A stretch of 64,000 nucleotides of DNA from an uncultured Bacilli bacterium (GCA_947589735.1 CANQCR010000005.1:1-64000); one strand, 5' to 3'; positions 29,720-40,400 are shown, counted from the stretch's first letter. Numbers and translations: made by a program. The notes: generated by a model from the letters alone, not told the origin.

Positions 29720-31591
29720 ATGTACGAAATTATTGTTGTAGGTGGTGGTCACGCCGGATGTGAGGCCTCACTTGCTAGTGCTAGAAAAGGACATAAGACT
29801 TTATTAATAACGGGTAATATTAAAAATATTGCTGATATGCCATGCAACCCATCCATTGGTGGTAGTGCAAAAGGTATTGTGGTAAGAGAAATTGATGCCT
29901 TAGGTGGCGAAATGGGTAAAAATGCTGATAAAAGTCTCTTACAAATAAAAATGTTAAATAGCGCTAAAGGACCGGCTGTTCAAGCCTTGCGTGCTCAAGC
30001 AGATAAAATAACTTATCCTAAAGAAATGTTAAAAACTTTAAAAAGTACACCTAACTTAGAAATAAGAGAAGCGATGGTGGAAGATTTAATTGTCACGGAT
30101 GGTGTAATCGGTGGTGTATGTTTAGCTGATGGAGAGAAAATTACTTCTAAAGCTGTTATTCTAACGACAGGAACATATTTAAAAGCCGATATTTTAGTGG
30201 GTGATACAAGAACGCGTCAAGGTCCTCATGGTGAGAAACCAAGTAATTTTTTAAGCGATAAATTAAAAGAATATGGATTCAATGTTATTCGCCTTAAAAC
30301 TGGTACGCCACAACGAATTGATAGAAGTTCGATTGATTTTTCTAAAACAAAAGTTGAAGAAGGCGATCAGACTTATCATACTTTCAGTTTTGATATGGTG
30401 CCTCAATATGAAATTGATAAGCAAGTTCCATGTCATTTGATTTATACAACCGAAGAAACGAAAAAGATTATTTTAGATAACTTAAATAAATCAAGTATGT
30501 ATGGAGGACTATCAGATATTAAAGGTGTTGGTCCAAGATATTGCCCATCCATTGAAGATAAAATGGTTCGTTTTAAAGATAAAGAGAAGCATCAATTGTT
30601 TTTGGAACCAGAAAGTTTATATTATGATGATATCTATGTTCAAGGATTTTCAACGAGTATGCCAAAAGACATCCAAGATAAAATGGTTCATAGCTTACCA
30701 GGATTAGAACATGCTAAAATATTAAAATATGCTTATGCTATCGAATATGATGCAATTGATTCTCGTCAGTTAAAACAAAGTTTAGAGACTAAAGTTATTG
30801 AAAATCTTTATACTGCTGGTCAAATAAATGGTACAAGTGGCTATGAAGAAGCAGCTTGTCAAGGTTTAATGGCGGGTATAAATGCAAGTTTGAAACTAGA
30901 GGGTAAGGAACCACTCATTTTAAAACGAAATGAAGCATATATCGGAGTTTTGATTGATGATCTTGTAACTAAAGGCATTATTGACCCATACCGTTTATTA
31001 ACCTCTCGAGCTGAATATCGCCTATTATTACGTAGTGATAACGCTGATATGCGTTTAACGGATTATGGATATAAGATTGGTTTAATAAGTGAAGATAGAT
31101 ATGCTCGTTTTAAAGAAAAAATGGAGCAAATTAAAGAGTTAGAAGAAACATTAAAGAATAATAAAATTACTCCAACTGAAGAAACAAATAAGTATTTAGA
31201 AACTATTCCAACAACACCATTAAAAGATGGTATAACATTGTATGATTTTCTAAAACGACCAGAAATAACTTTCGAACATGTGAAACATTTTATTTCCCTA
31301 AATTATTCCGATGTTGTTTTAGAACAAATATTAATTAATACTAAGTATGAGGGTTATATTGTTAAAGCTAATAAAGAAGCTTTAAAAATGGTTGACTTAG
31401 ATAATAAAAAAATACCAGATGATATTGATTATGACAAAATTCATAACCTTGCAAGTGAAGCTAAACAAAAATTAAAACAGATAAGACCTACTTCTATTGG
31501 TCAAGCAATTCGTATTAGTGGTGTTAATCCAGCTGATATTTCCCTAATTATGGTTTATTTAAAAAAGGAGTACTTCTATGAATCAAAGTGA
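29720..31591 (+). CDS. mnmG: tRNA uridine-5-carboxymethylaminomethyl(34) synthesis enzyme MnmG
   Basis: MYEIIVVGGGHAGCEASLASARKGHKTLL; CNPSIGGSAKGIVVREIDALGG; GTSGYEEAACQGLMAGINA. Ends in TGA. Confidence 0.98.
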   Translation: MYEIIVVGGGHAGCEASLASARKGHKTLLITGNIKNIADMPCNPSIGGSAKGIVVREIDALGGEMGKNADKSLLQIKMLNSAKGPAVQALRAQADKITYPKEMLKTLKSTPNLEIREAMVEDLIVTDGVIGGVCLADGEKITSKAVILTTGTYLKADILVGDTRTRQGPHGEKPSNFLSDKLKEYGFNVIRLKTGTPQRIDRSSIDFSKTKVEEGDQTYHTFSFDMVPQYEIDKQVPCHLIYTTEETKKIILDNLNKSSMYGGLSDIKGVGPRYCPSIEDKMVRFKDKEKHQLFLEPESLYYDDIYVQGFSTSMPKDIQDKMVHSLPGLEHAKILKYAYAIEYDAIDSRQLKQSLETKVIENLYTAGQINGTSGYEEAACQGLMAGINASLKLEGKEPLILKRNEAYIGVLIDDLVTKGIIDPYRLLTSRAEYRLLLRSDNADMRLTDYGYKIGLISEDRYARFKEKMEQIKELEETLKNNKITPTEETNKYLETIPTTPLKDGITLYDFLKRPEITFEHVKHFISLNYSDVVLEQILINTKYEGYIVKANKEALKMVDLDNKKIPDDIDYDKIHNLASEAKQKLKQIRPTSIGQAIRISGVNPADISLIMVYLKKEYFYESK

Positions 31592-32279
31592 TTTTATTAA
31601 AGAAGTAGATGCATTAGGAATAAAATTAACGGATAAGCAACTAAACCAATTAAATCTTTATTATGAATTACTAGTAGAATATAATAAAAAAATGAACTTA
31701 ACCGGTATAACCATTAAAGAAGATGTTTATTTAAAACATTTCTATGATAGTTTAACAATTGTTAAGGCGATAAATCTTAATGAAGTAGATACCTTATGCG
31801 ATATTGGAAGTGGTGCTGGATTGCCGGGAATAGTTTTAAAGATTGTATTTCCCAACTTAAAAGTATTACTTATAGACTCCTTAAATAAAAGGGTTGAATT
31901 CTTAAAAATTGTTATTTCCAAACTCGGTTTAACAAATATTGAAGCCCTTCATTATCGAATTGAGGAATATGGTATTAAAAACCGGGAAATATTTGATGTC
32001 GTAACAGCAAGAGCTGTAGCTGGAACCAATATTTTGTTAGAATATGCCGCATCATTAGTTAAAAAGAATGGCTATTTTATCCCTTTAAAAGGTCATAAGG
32101 AAGATATAACATTATATGAAAAAGCTTGTCAAAAACTCGGTTTAAAGTTGGATGAAGAAATATCCTTTTTATTGCCCGTTGAAAATAGTGAGCGAACTAT
32201 TTTCAAGTTTAAAAAGGTATCATCAACGCCACAAAAGTATCCGCGGAAGAATAGTGAAATAAAAAAGCGTCCATTATAA
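31578..32279 (+). CDS. rsmG: 16S rRNA (guanine(527)-N7)-methyltransferase
   Basis: KMNLTGI; LCDIGSGAGLPGIVLKIVFP; VTARAVA. Confidence 0.97.
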   Translation: MNQSDFIKEVDALGIKLTDKQLNQLNLYYELLVEYNKKMNLTGITIKEDVYLKHFYDSLTIVKAINLNEVDTLCDIGSGAGLPGIVLKIVFPNLKVLLIDSLNKRVEFLKIVISKLGLTNIEALHYRIEEYGIKNREIFDVVTARAVAGTNILLEYAASLVKKNGYFIPLKGHKEDITLYEKACQKLGLKLDEEISFLLPVENSERTIFKFKKVSSTPQKYPRKNSEIKKRPL

Positions 32280-32294
32280 AAATGGACTTTTTTT
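32265..32294 (+). terminator. Terminator containing the rsmG stop codon in its loop
   Basis: GTCCATT-ataaa-AATGGACTTTTTTT. Confidence 0.85.
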
Positions 32295-32378
32295 ATTTAA
32301 TTTATTATTTCCCAAAAAATATTGTATTATTTCCCGAAATATATTATAATTATTGATAGAATAGAAGTGAGGTTGGAA

Positions 32379-34994
32379 ATGAACGATACGCGAAATAAAA
32401 TCGTTGAGTTAAATTTGAATGATATACTTCCTAATCGTTTTCAGCCTCGAATCCAATTTAATGAGGAAGCGATTATTGGATTATCAGATTCAATTCGCGA
32501 GCATGGTGTTTTAGAACCAATCATTGTACGACCAATTGGCGATAAATATGAAATAGTAGCAGGCGAAAGAAGATATAAAGCCTGTGTTTTAGCGAATTTA
32601 GAAACAATTCCTGCTAGAATTATTGATATGAGTGATCATGATAGTGTTGAAATAGCTTTGATTGAAAATGTTCAACGTCGTGATTTAACACCAATTGAAG
32701 AAGCTTTATCTTATAATCGTATCCTTGATATGGGTTATTTAACACAGGAACAATTAGCTCGTAAATTAGGTAAAAGTCAATCAACTATCGCTAATAAGAA
32801 ACGTCTTTTAAACTTGTGCGATGAGGTTCAATCTGCTTTAGTTGAGGAAAAAATTTCGGAAAGACATGCTAGATCTTTACTTAAACTTAGTAACGCTAAT
32901 GCTCAAAAAAGAATGTTAAATCGGATTATTGATGAACGTTTAACTGTAAGACGCTTAGATGAAGAAATTGAAAAAGAATTAGCATTAATGACGCCGGAAG
33001 AACAATTAGAAGAAGTGGCTAATGCTCTACTTAATGTAGAAGACGATGTTCAAGAAGATTCAATTATCGATATTTCAAACTTATTTGATGATGATATTAA
33101 GCCAATTGAATCTTTAGATAAACCAACAACTTCAATGTCATCTAGTCCAGCTATTTCTGAAATTAATACTAATGTTTCTAACAATATTGAAAGTGCTCCA
33201 ACACCTACATTAGAAACATCAATTAATCCAGCATCAGCACCAATGAATAGTGAAACGGAAAGTGTTCCAACACCAAGTCCACATATTGAGCCTCTACCAA
33301 GCTTAATGCCTACTATTCATCAGTTTGTAGAAACAATAGCTCCGGAATCAATGGATAATCCAATCATGACAAACGAGACAACAACATCTATTTCACCAAC
33401 CCCAGAAATGCCAGTAGTTGAACCAAGTCCAATGACGATGGCGCCAGAATTAACTAGTGAACCAATTACTAATGATGTGTCATCTCCATCAATTACTGAG
33501 GTGAATAGATTTAATAAATTTATTGCTCCAGAATACAAGAATGAAGATCCTGATAATAAACTAGATCCATTAATAGCGCCAGTAATAGAAAATCCTAATG
33601 GAACTAGTGAACCAAGTGTTGAACCTATTGCGCCACCAGATAATCTTACCCCAACAACGATGTTTTCAAACTTAATGAATAATAATCCGGTGCAAGAGAG
33701 TGAAAATGTTCCTATTAATCAAGATGATTTAAACAATTTCTTAGATCCATCTATTATTGATGGTCAAAAACAGGAAGTGCCTGAAAATATTGATATTATC
33801 GATGCTTCCGTATTTGCTAGGTTCTTAGATCCTGATTATGATATAAACAGTATAGATAATGAAGAAAAAGAGGAGGTTAAACCTATGTCATTTGCTCAAT
33901 ATTTAAATAATGATAACAGTAATGATCAAGTTCAAACGACGCCAATGACGCCATCACCAAGTGCTCCAGATATGCTAGCACCACAAGGAACCCCATCATC
34001 AATGCCAGATATGTTAGCGCCACAGAGTCAACCAAGTGCGCCAACAGGTTTTGATATGCCAAAACCAGACTTAATGGCAACGATGGATTCTAATTATAAT
34101 CCAACAGCAATGCCACAAGCACCAGCAGTACCGGACATGTTAGCACCAGCGGAAACGCAAGCTCCAGATATGCTAGCACCACAAGAAATCCCATCACCAA
34201 TGCCAGATATGTTAGCGCCACAGAGTCAACCAAGTGCGCCAACAGGTTTTGATATGCCAAAACCAGACTTAATGGCAACGATGGATTCTAATTATAATCC
34301 AACAGCAATGCCACAAGCACCAGCAGTACCGGACATGTTAGCACCAGCGGAAACGCAAGCTCCAGATATGCTAGCACCACAAGAAATCCCATCACCAATG
34401 CCAGATATGTTAGCGCCACAAAGCGCACAACAAAGTTTGAATCCAAGTATGGGCGTTGGAGGATCAACTTTAACTCCTGATACTTCTTTTGGTTTAGCGC
34501 CTGAAGTAGAAACACCAACAGAAACGCCACTTACTGAAAGTTATCAAGTACCACAAGAAACAAATCAACCTGGCTTTGTTATGGCTACAAGTGATCAACC
34601 AAATTATAATATGCCATCAACACCAGTGATGGATACAAATACAAATGCTTTATTCCAACCGCCAGCTCCAGAAGAACAAGCTCCTGTAGAAACTCCAGCT
34701 CCAGTTGTGGATTTACCACCAGCCGAGACGGAGATAACAGCTGAGCCAACTGACGAAGACATAAGCCGTTCACAAGCGGAAATTCAGCCAATTATTGTTA
34801 CTGATTATGAGAAACAATATGATCCTTTATTACCTGATAATCCAGCTAATATGGAGCCAAAAGTTGATTTACGCCAAGTTATTGATATGATAAGATCATT
34901 AAGTAATCAAATTGAAGATTTAGGCTTTAAAATTGATACCGAAGAGGTTGATTTTGATGATTCTTATAAAGTAACTTTTGTGATTGAAAAATAA
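32379..34994 (+). CDS. parB: ParB/Noc-family partition protein with very long Pro-rich linker and divergent C-terminus
   Basis: LNLNDILPNRFQPRIQFNEEAIIGLSDSIREHGVLEPIIVRPIGDKYEIVAGERRYKAC; IENVQRRDLTPIEEA; HTH LTQEQLARKLGKSQSTIANKKRLL. About 580 residues of low complexity follow. Confidence 0.93.
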   Translation: MNDTRNKIVELNLNDILPNRFQPRIQFNEEAIIGLSDSIREHGVLEPIIVRPIGDKYEIVAGERRYKACVLANLETIPARIIDMSDHDSVEIALIENVQRRDLTPIEEALSYNRILDMGYLTQEQLARKLGKSQSTIANKKRLLNLCDEVQSALVEEKISERHARSLLKLSNANAQKRMLNRIIDERLTVRRLDEEIEKELALMTPEEQLEEVANALLNVEDDVQEDSIIDISNLFDDDIKPIESLDKPTTSMSSSPAISEINTNVSNNIESAPTPTLETSINPASAPMNSETESVPTPSPHIEPLPSLMPTIHQFVETIAPESMDNPIMTNETTTSISPTPEMPVVEPSPMTMAPELTSEPITNDVSSPSITEVNRFNKFIAPEYKNEDPDNKLDPLIAPVIENPNGTSEPSVEPIAPPDNLTPTTMFSNLMNNNPVQESENVPINQDDLNNFLDPSIIDGQKQEVPENIDIIDASVFARFLDPDYDINSIDNEEKEEVKPMSFAQYLNNDNSNDQVQTTPMTPSPSAPDMLAPQGTPSSMPDMLAPQSQPSAPTGFDMPKPDLMATMDSNYNPTAMPQAPAVPDMLAPAETQAPDMLAPQEIPSPMPDMLAPQSQPSAPTGFDMPKPDLMATMDSNYNPTAMPQAPAVPDMLAPAETQAPDMLAPQEIPSPMPDMLAPQSAQQSLNPSMGVGGSTLTPDTSFGLAPEVETPTETPLTESYQVPQETNQPGFVMATSDQPNYNMPSTPVMDTNTNALFQPPAPEEQAPVETPAPVVDLPPAETEITAEPTDEDISRSQAEIQPIIVTDYEKQYDPLLPDNPANMEPKVDLRQVIDMIRSLSNQIEDLGFKIDTEEVDFDDSYKVTFVIEK
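33963..34427 (+). repeat. 198-bp (66-codon) near-perfect tandem repeat inside parB, two full units plus partial third
   Basis: GCTCCAGATATGCTAGCACCACAA recurs at 33963, 34161 and 34359 (spacing 198 bp each); encodes PDMLAPQ-rich units. Confidence 0.95.
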
Positions 34995-35049
34995 AATAAA
35001 CATTGATTTTTTGCCAAGTAGTGTTGGTAGACAATAAATATAATTATAG

Positions 35050-35073
35050 AGGATGATGAAAATCATCCTTTTA
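35050..35073 (+). terminator. Hairpin after parB, probable terminator
   Basis: GGATGAT-gaaa-ATCATCC-TTTTATAAT. Confidence 0.65.
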
Positions 35074-35266
35074 TAATGCCCTTGCCAAGAATATTTTAGA
35101 TAAAAATGACTAAGATACTCATGAACTACTAGTAGATAGATTTATATTTTAGGGTGTTCAAAATAATGTAAAAAGAACTAATGTTTATAATATTACTAAA
35201 AGAGAAAAAAATTATTGTAATATGAACATATGTTTGATATAATATGTATAGCAAAGGAGGTATCTT

Positions 35267-36121
35267 ATGAATCAAGATAAAATGCATTTAATAAATAAAA
35301 TATTTAATAATGAAACCATTAGAACTGTTTGGGATAAGGAACAAGAAAAATACTTTATAAGTATTGTCGATATAGTTGGCGTTGTTTCAGAAAGTGATAA
35401 TCCACAAACATACTGGAGGGTGCTCAAAAAGAGACTTAAAGATGAAGGAAATGAAACCGTTACAAATTGTAACGCTTTGAAACTTAGAGCTAAAGATGGT
35501 AAATATCGTTTAACTGATGTTGTTGATATTGAAGGAATGTTTAGAATCATTGAATCAATTCCTAGTAAGAATGCGGAACCAATAAAGCAATGGCTTGCAA
35601 AATTAGGCAGAGAAAGAATTGATGAAACATTTGATCCTTCGCTAGCAGCCCAAAGAGCGATAGACTTATATAGATCTAAAGGTTATGATGAAAAATGGAT
35701 TGCAAAAAGAATTAAAGGTATTCAAGATAGAAAGCAACTTACTGATGTATGGAAAGATGGAGGTATAACTGAATCAAAAGAATATGTGATTCTAACAAAT
35801 GAAATTTATAAAGAATGGTCTGGCATGACTGCAAAAGAGTATAAATCATTTAAAGGACTTAGGAAAGAATCACTCCGAGATAATATGTCTGATGTTGAAG
35901 TTGCACTTGCAGATTTAGGAGAAATAGCAACAAGAGAAATTGCTAAAAAGAAAAATCCAAAAGGTTTAAATGAAAATATTGAAGTAGCAAGACGTGGTGG
36001 CAAAATTGCTGGCAATACAAGAAAAGACTTAGAACACGAAATAGGTGAGAGTGTTGTTACTAGTAATAATGCATTAAACTACGAATATGTAGATAAAAAA
36101 GAAATTGAAATGAAAAATTAA
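35267..36121 (+). CDS. BRO-N domain protein (phage antirepressor/DinD-like)
   Basis: TIRTVWDKEQEKYFISIVDIVGVVSESDNPQTYWRVLKKRLKDEG...RLTDVVDIEGMFRIIESIPSKNAEPIKQWLAKLGRERIDE. Confidence 0.82.
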   Translation: MNQDKMHLINKIFNNETIRTVWDKEQEKYFISIVDIVGVVSESDNPQTYWRVLKKRLKDEGNETVTNCNALKLRAKDGKYRLTDVVDIEGMFRIIESIPSKNAEPIKQWLAKLGRERIDETFDPSLAAQRAIDLYRSKGYDEKWIAKRIKGIQDRKQLTDVWKDGGITESKEYVILTNEIYKEWSGMTAKEYKSFKGLRKESLRDNMSDVEVALADLGEIATREIAKKKNPKGLNENIEVARRGGKIAGNTRKDLEHEIGESVVTSNNALNYEYVDKKEIEMKN

Positions 36122-36323
36122 TTACTTTCTAGCATAATAATTTTTAAGATATAAAAGTTATTACACCTAACCATGATAACTTTAAACTAGAAATTAGTTG
36201 CATAATGATTATTGCTAGGTGGAGATAACTATTGTGTGATTTAGCGTATAAGTTAATAAAAAATAATAATGGCTATTTAAATAAAAGCACCATATTTAGT
36301 AAATTTAAGATATAATTATTTAT

Positions 36324-36389
36324 AGACATAAGTTTTGATCCTTTCAATGTTTTAAGGTAATTACATTGTATCAAACTTATGTCTTTTTT
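36324..36389. terminator. Long nested hairpin downstream of corA and the BRO-N gene
   Basis: AGACATAAGTTTTGAT...CAATG...CATTG...ATCAAACTTATGTCT followed by TTTTTT (plus strand). Confidence 0.65.
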
Positions 36390-37269
36390 ATATAATTTTC
36401 TTGTTTTTAAAAATAATCAAAAAAATACCAATTACAACTAAACAAGTAACAATAACAATAGGATAAGTGTACTCATAATTTACTTCTGGCATATATTTTA
36501 AGTTCATACCATACCAACTAGTTATAAGTGTTAATGGTAAAAATATAGATGTAATAACAGTTAAAACTTTAATTACTCTATTTTGATAATAATCTAGGTA
36601 TGATTGATATATTTCTCTTAAATGAATAGTATTTTGAATCAGATATTCTGTTTGTTTAGCTAATCTTTCCAAAATGCTTATATCATGATTTAAAAAAGGG
36701 AAACTCTTTTTATTAGCTATAATAGATATAAAACTACTTATATATTCATAATAACGTTTAAGATTTACTAATTCTCTTTTTGTATTAAAAATAACGCGAT
36801 TTAAATTTTTATATATTTCTTTTTCAAAAAGTTCTTGTTCGATATTAACGATTTTATTTTCAATATATTCTAATTTATTAAAGCTATTATCAACAATTTC
36901 TTTAATAAAAGAACTAAAATAATGATCAGTAGTATAATCACTAGTAATATTGGAAATAATTTTTTCAAATAGTTCATTTACTTTATTCTTTTCATCAATA
37001 TTTATAATAATAAATAAGTTATTTGAAAGAATAATGCCTACTTTAGAAATAATTTTCCCAATATCATTAATAGATCGTATATTAAGAAGACCAAAATAAT
37101 ATTTAGAATCTTTTTCTAAAAGGTTAAAATCACCATTACTATTAAGACATTTATTTAATAGAGCTTGGTTATTATTTAAATCTTTAATGGATATTAAACC
37201 AATATACTTTTGATGTTTGCTATATTTTTGAAATGGTATAAGACCTTTTCTTGTCAATGTACAAATCAT
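36388..37269 (-). CDS. corA: CorA-like divalent cation transporter
   Basis: C-terminal ITSIFLPLTLITSWYGMNLKYMPEVNYEYTYPIV: GMN motif with two TM segments. Confidence 0.88.
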   Translation of the reverse strand: MICTLTRKGLIPFQKYSKHQKYIGLISIKDLNNNQALLNKCLNSNGDFNLLEKDSKYYFGLLNIRSINDIGKIISKVGIILSNNLFIIINIDEKNKVNELFEKIISNITSDYTTDHYFSSFIKEIVDNSFNKLEYIENKIVNIEQELFEKEIYKNLNRVIFNTKRELVNLKRYYEYISSFISIIANKKSFPFLNHDISILERLAKQTEYLIQNTIHLREIYQSYLDYYQNRVIKVLTVITSIFLPLTLITSWYGMNLKYMPEVNYEYTYPIVIVTCLVVIGIFLIIFKNKKII

Positions 37270-37411
37270 TTGATCACCTTTTGATTATTATACCCCAAAA
37301 TAGTCTTTTTCTTCGCTTTAAGAGGCTTAAAATGATATTAATGATAAAATATACATTTAAACTATTTTTAACGATTATATGGCGTTTAAAATAGTATTTT
37401 TTAAGGCAACA

Positions 37412-37443
37412 AAAAGGGATAGAAAATTAATTCTATCCTTTAA
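37412..37443 (-). terminator. Terminator of the large secreted-protein gene
   Basis: Minus strand AAAGGATAGAA-ttaat-TTTCTATCCCTTTTTG. Confidence 0.7.
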
Positions 37444-40400
37444 TTTCTTGGACAACCAACGAAATTACCATTTTTATCTGGTTTAACATAAGCTAGGGCT
37501 CTTGATCTAGCTGTTGAGTTATGTCCTACACAGCTACCCTCTAACCTTGTTCCACCGTGATCATTTTTAAATGTATCATTAGCTAACAATGATAAGAATC
37601 TACTAGCACAATATTTATAAACATCTTGTCCTTCGATACTTGTATCAGTTGTTGCATTTAAGCCACTATAATTAACACAATAGTATCCAATATAACCAGG
37701 AAGATTACTAATATTTTCTATGTCGTTATCATTATCAAACATCCGCATTTCTGTGTATGGATCAGCAGCATTGTATGTTCCTGATGCAGATCTTGCTTGA
37801 CGATTTAATTCTCTAATATAGCGAATATTAGTTGTATTTAATTCAAGAGAATACATTGGTTCTTTTCGGTAGATGTCTTCACTTAATACATCTTCTACTT
37901 CAGAATCTGTAAGTTTAGCCCAGTTACGACCTCTTATACGGCCTGTTCCTAAAATACCAGGGAAGGCATTATCAACAACGTTTTTATTTGGCGTGATATT
38001 GGTTGAAGAGATTAAATCAATAACTCTAAAGACAACATCAATATCTCTAATATAACGTCTTCTATTATATGGATTATCTGGATCATCGTTAGGATCAGGG
38101 TCACCAGATTCAACTTTATCATCATCTTTTGGATCACAATATGCTGGAGAATCATCGGTTAAAACTAAATTACCCATTGAATCTTCTTCATATTTACAAT
38201 CGTTACCGAATAATTCATTAATAATTCTAAATGGACAACCATATTTTAATTTTGTTGAACCAAAGACTTTTTGTAGTAACATATCAAAGTGGGTTTCAGC
38301 TATAGCTCCATTATTTTCTTCTTCGTCACCAAAATCTTTAGTTGATATACCAGCTTTACCATTTATATTAGTTTTAGTACCTAAATGGTCAAATGTTAGT
38401 TTTAACAAGCCATCAAATTTTCCATCGCCGTTACCATTTTTATCTACCCAATCAGCACCATATGTACCATTTGGAGTCATAAAGGCGGTTGGAAGACCAT
38501 AACCTAACCATTTATACCAAGGAAGACCTTTAGATCCGGCTGGTTTTTTAACAATATCTTGTTTAGCTTCTGGTTCACCTGTTGACTTATTACCATACCA
38601 GTTTAATGGGTCATGGTAAACAATATTATATGTTGCATAAGTTGTTAGATCATCTGGAGTTAAATATTTGTCACAGTTAGGGTCGTTATTACCACATGTT
38701 ACCCCAACGATATCTTGAGTTTGAACAGGGTGAAGCCAATCGATACTAACATCATGATTTACATCGGAATATTGATATTCTTCTAGTGGATCAACATAGT
38801 CGATTTGTGTAGTATTACGATCGCCAACTTGGGCAGTCTCAATCCAATCATCGACGCTATAATCAACTCTAATATTACTACAGTTTGGTTTATATTGTGA
38901 GCCATCAGCGAGTAATATATTATCTTGACGAACAACACACTTCTTAGTGAATGTAATTGTACCTAAAACATTATTTTTAGTATCACGTTTTAAGCCCCAT
39001 TTGAAGATAGTACCAGCTCTAATAGCAGGATTATCACTATCATCTGTTCCTGTTCCTACTTCACCTGGAAGAGAGAACTTAACTTGTTCACTACAATATA
39101 AGTTACAAACATCGTTGCCAGAACCTACTTTTTTAGCCCAGCTTCCAACAATACCTGTTTGATTTCCATTTGCATCAAGGTTAGTATAAGCAAATCCTTT
39201 TTGCCAACATTTTATAGCCTCTTCGTTATTTTCCCCAAAAACATAGTCTTCTAAAACAATATTTTTATTTTCTGATTCACAGGTGTTATCAATATCTTCG
39301 TTAGCTGGACAATTTATGATTTCTTCACATCTTGGACCATCACGACCAACAACTGTCCACCAACGTTCTAGTAATAATAACGTATCTTGACCTGCTTTAT
39401 CTGTACCATAAAACTTACTTACTGCATTGTGTAACCAGTTGAAATACTCTTTATAGTCGGCTTGTAATGCTGCATCAGTTTCTCGATTTTTATAAGCGAT
39501 TTTGTGAACGCGGTTAACATTATCTTGAACACATTGAACAATAGGGCATCCTGTTCCGCCATTTGAGGTATATTCAGGATAGAAATATGGATTTAAACGT
39601 CGTTGTGTTTTCATATAAATAGTGTGAAATTCTGATTGCTCATAATTAGCTTCTGTTATCATTTGCTCGCCCTTAACATCATCTTTAGACCAAGCAATTA
39701 AAGCTTCTTCATAACTACCATAGCGTTCATCTTTAGAAATGGTACATCTATCACCAGGGTTTTTACCGCAGGCATCATATATTGCTCTTGCTTTTTGACC
39801 ACAAGTAATTTTAGATCCGCAGTTGAAGCCTTTGTTTTCTGTGTGGTCATATAAGAATTTTGCTTGTTCGTAAGTATAGTGTTTAACGAACCAAAGTCTT
39901 TCATCGCCCCAAGCACTGAAATCTTTTTCTAGAGAGTCATATAAATCTTTATCTCCTCGTTGTAAAGATTTTTGAAGGGCTGTTGCACATGGGTCAGGTG
40001 TGAACCAAAAGTTTAAAAGACTAATGGTATCTTTTCTTTGGTAGAATTTCTTTAAAGTAGAGCTTGCTATTGAAGATCCAATAGGCAATTTTGGAGAAAG
40101 ACTATCAGGGTCTTCACTACTCCATCTGTCATCGTCGCCGTCCCCTACAGGCCATGATTTTTCTTGAGCAGCTGTTGATAGATTAATATTCCATCCTTTT
40201 TGAGGTCCTACGGAAGCAAGTATATAGTTACAAGCTGTTGGAGGATTATATGGATCGTGAGAATAATATCCAAATTGTTCACCAACACCATTATCACACA
40301 TCCACATTACTTCTGTAACTGATCCGGCCATATATAAAGTCCTATTGTTTTGATTCCAAGTTCGTAATACTAAATCTTGTTCAAATAAGATGAAAGTATT

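Noticed and set aside
31268-31283. Possible parS-like TCGAACATGTGAAACA in mnmG
   Set aside because: Five mismatches to the parS consensus and not palindromic.
33963-34427. Regular repeats considered as a CRISPR array
   Set aside because: The repeat is contiguous, in-frame coding and has no unique spacers; no cas genes are present.
33883-34530. Three similar minus-strand ORFs (MPLSLVLAYQNLLAHLVDSVALTYLAL...)
   Set aside because: Reverse complement of the 198-bp parB repeat; their similarity is explained by the repeat, not by a gene family.
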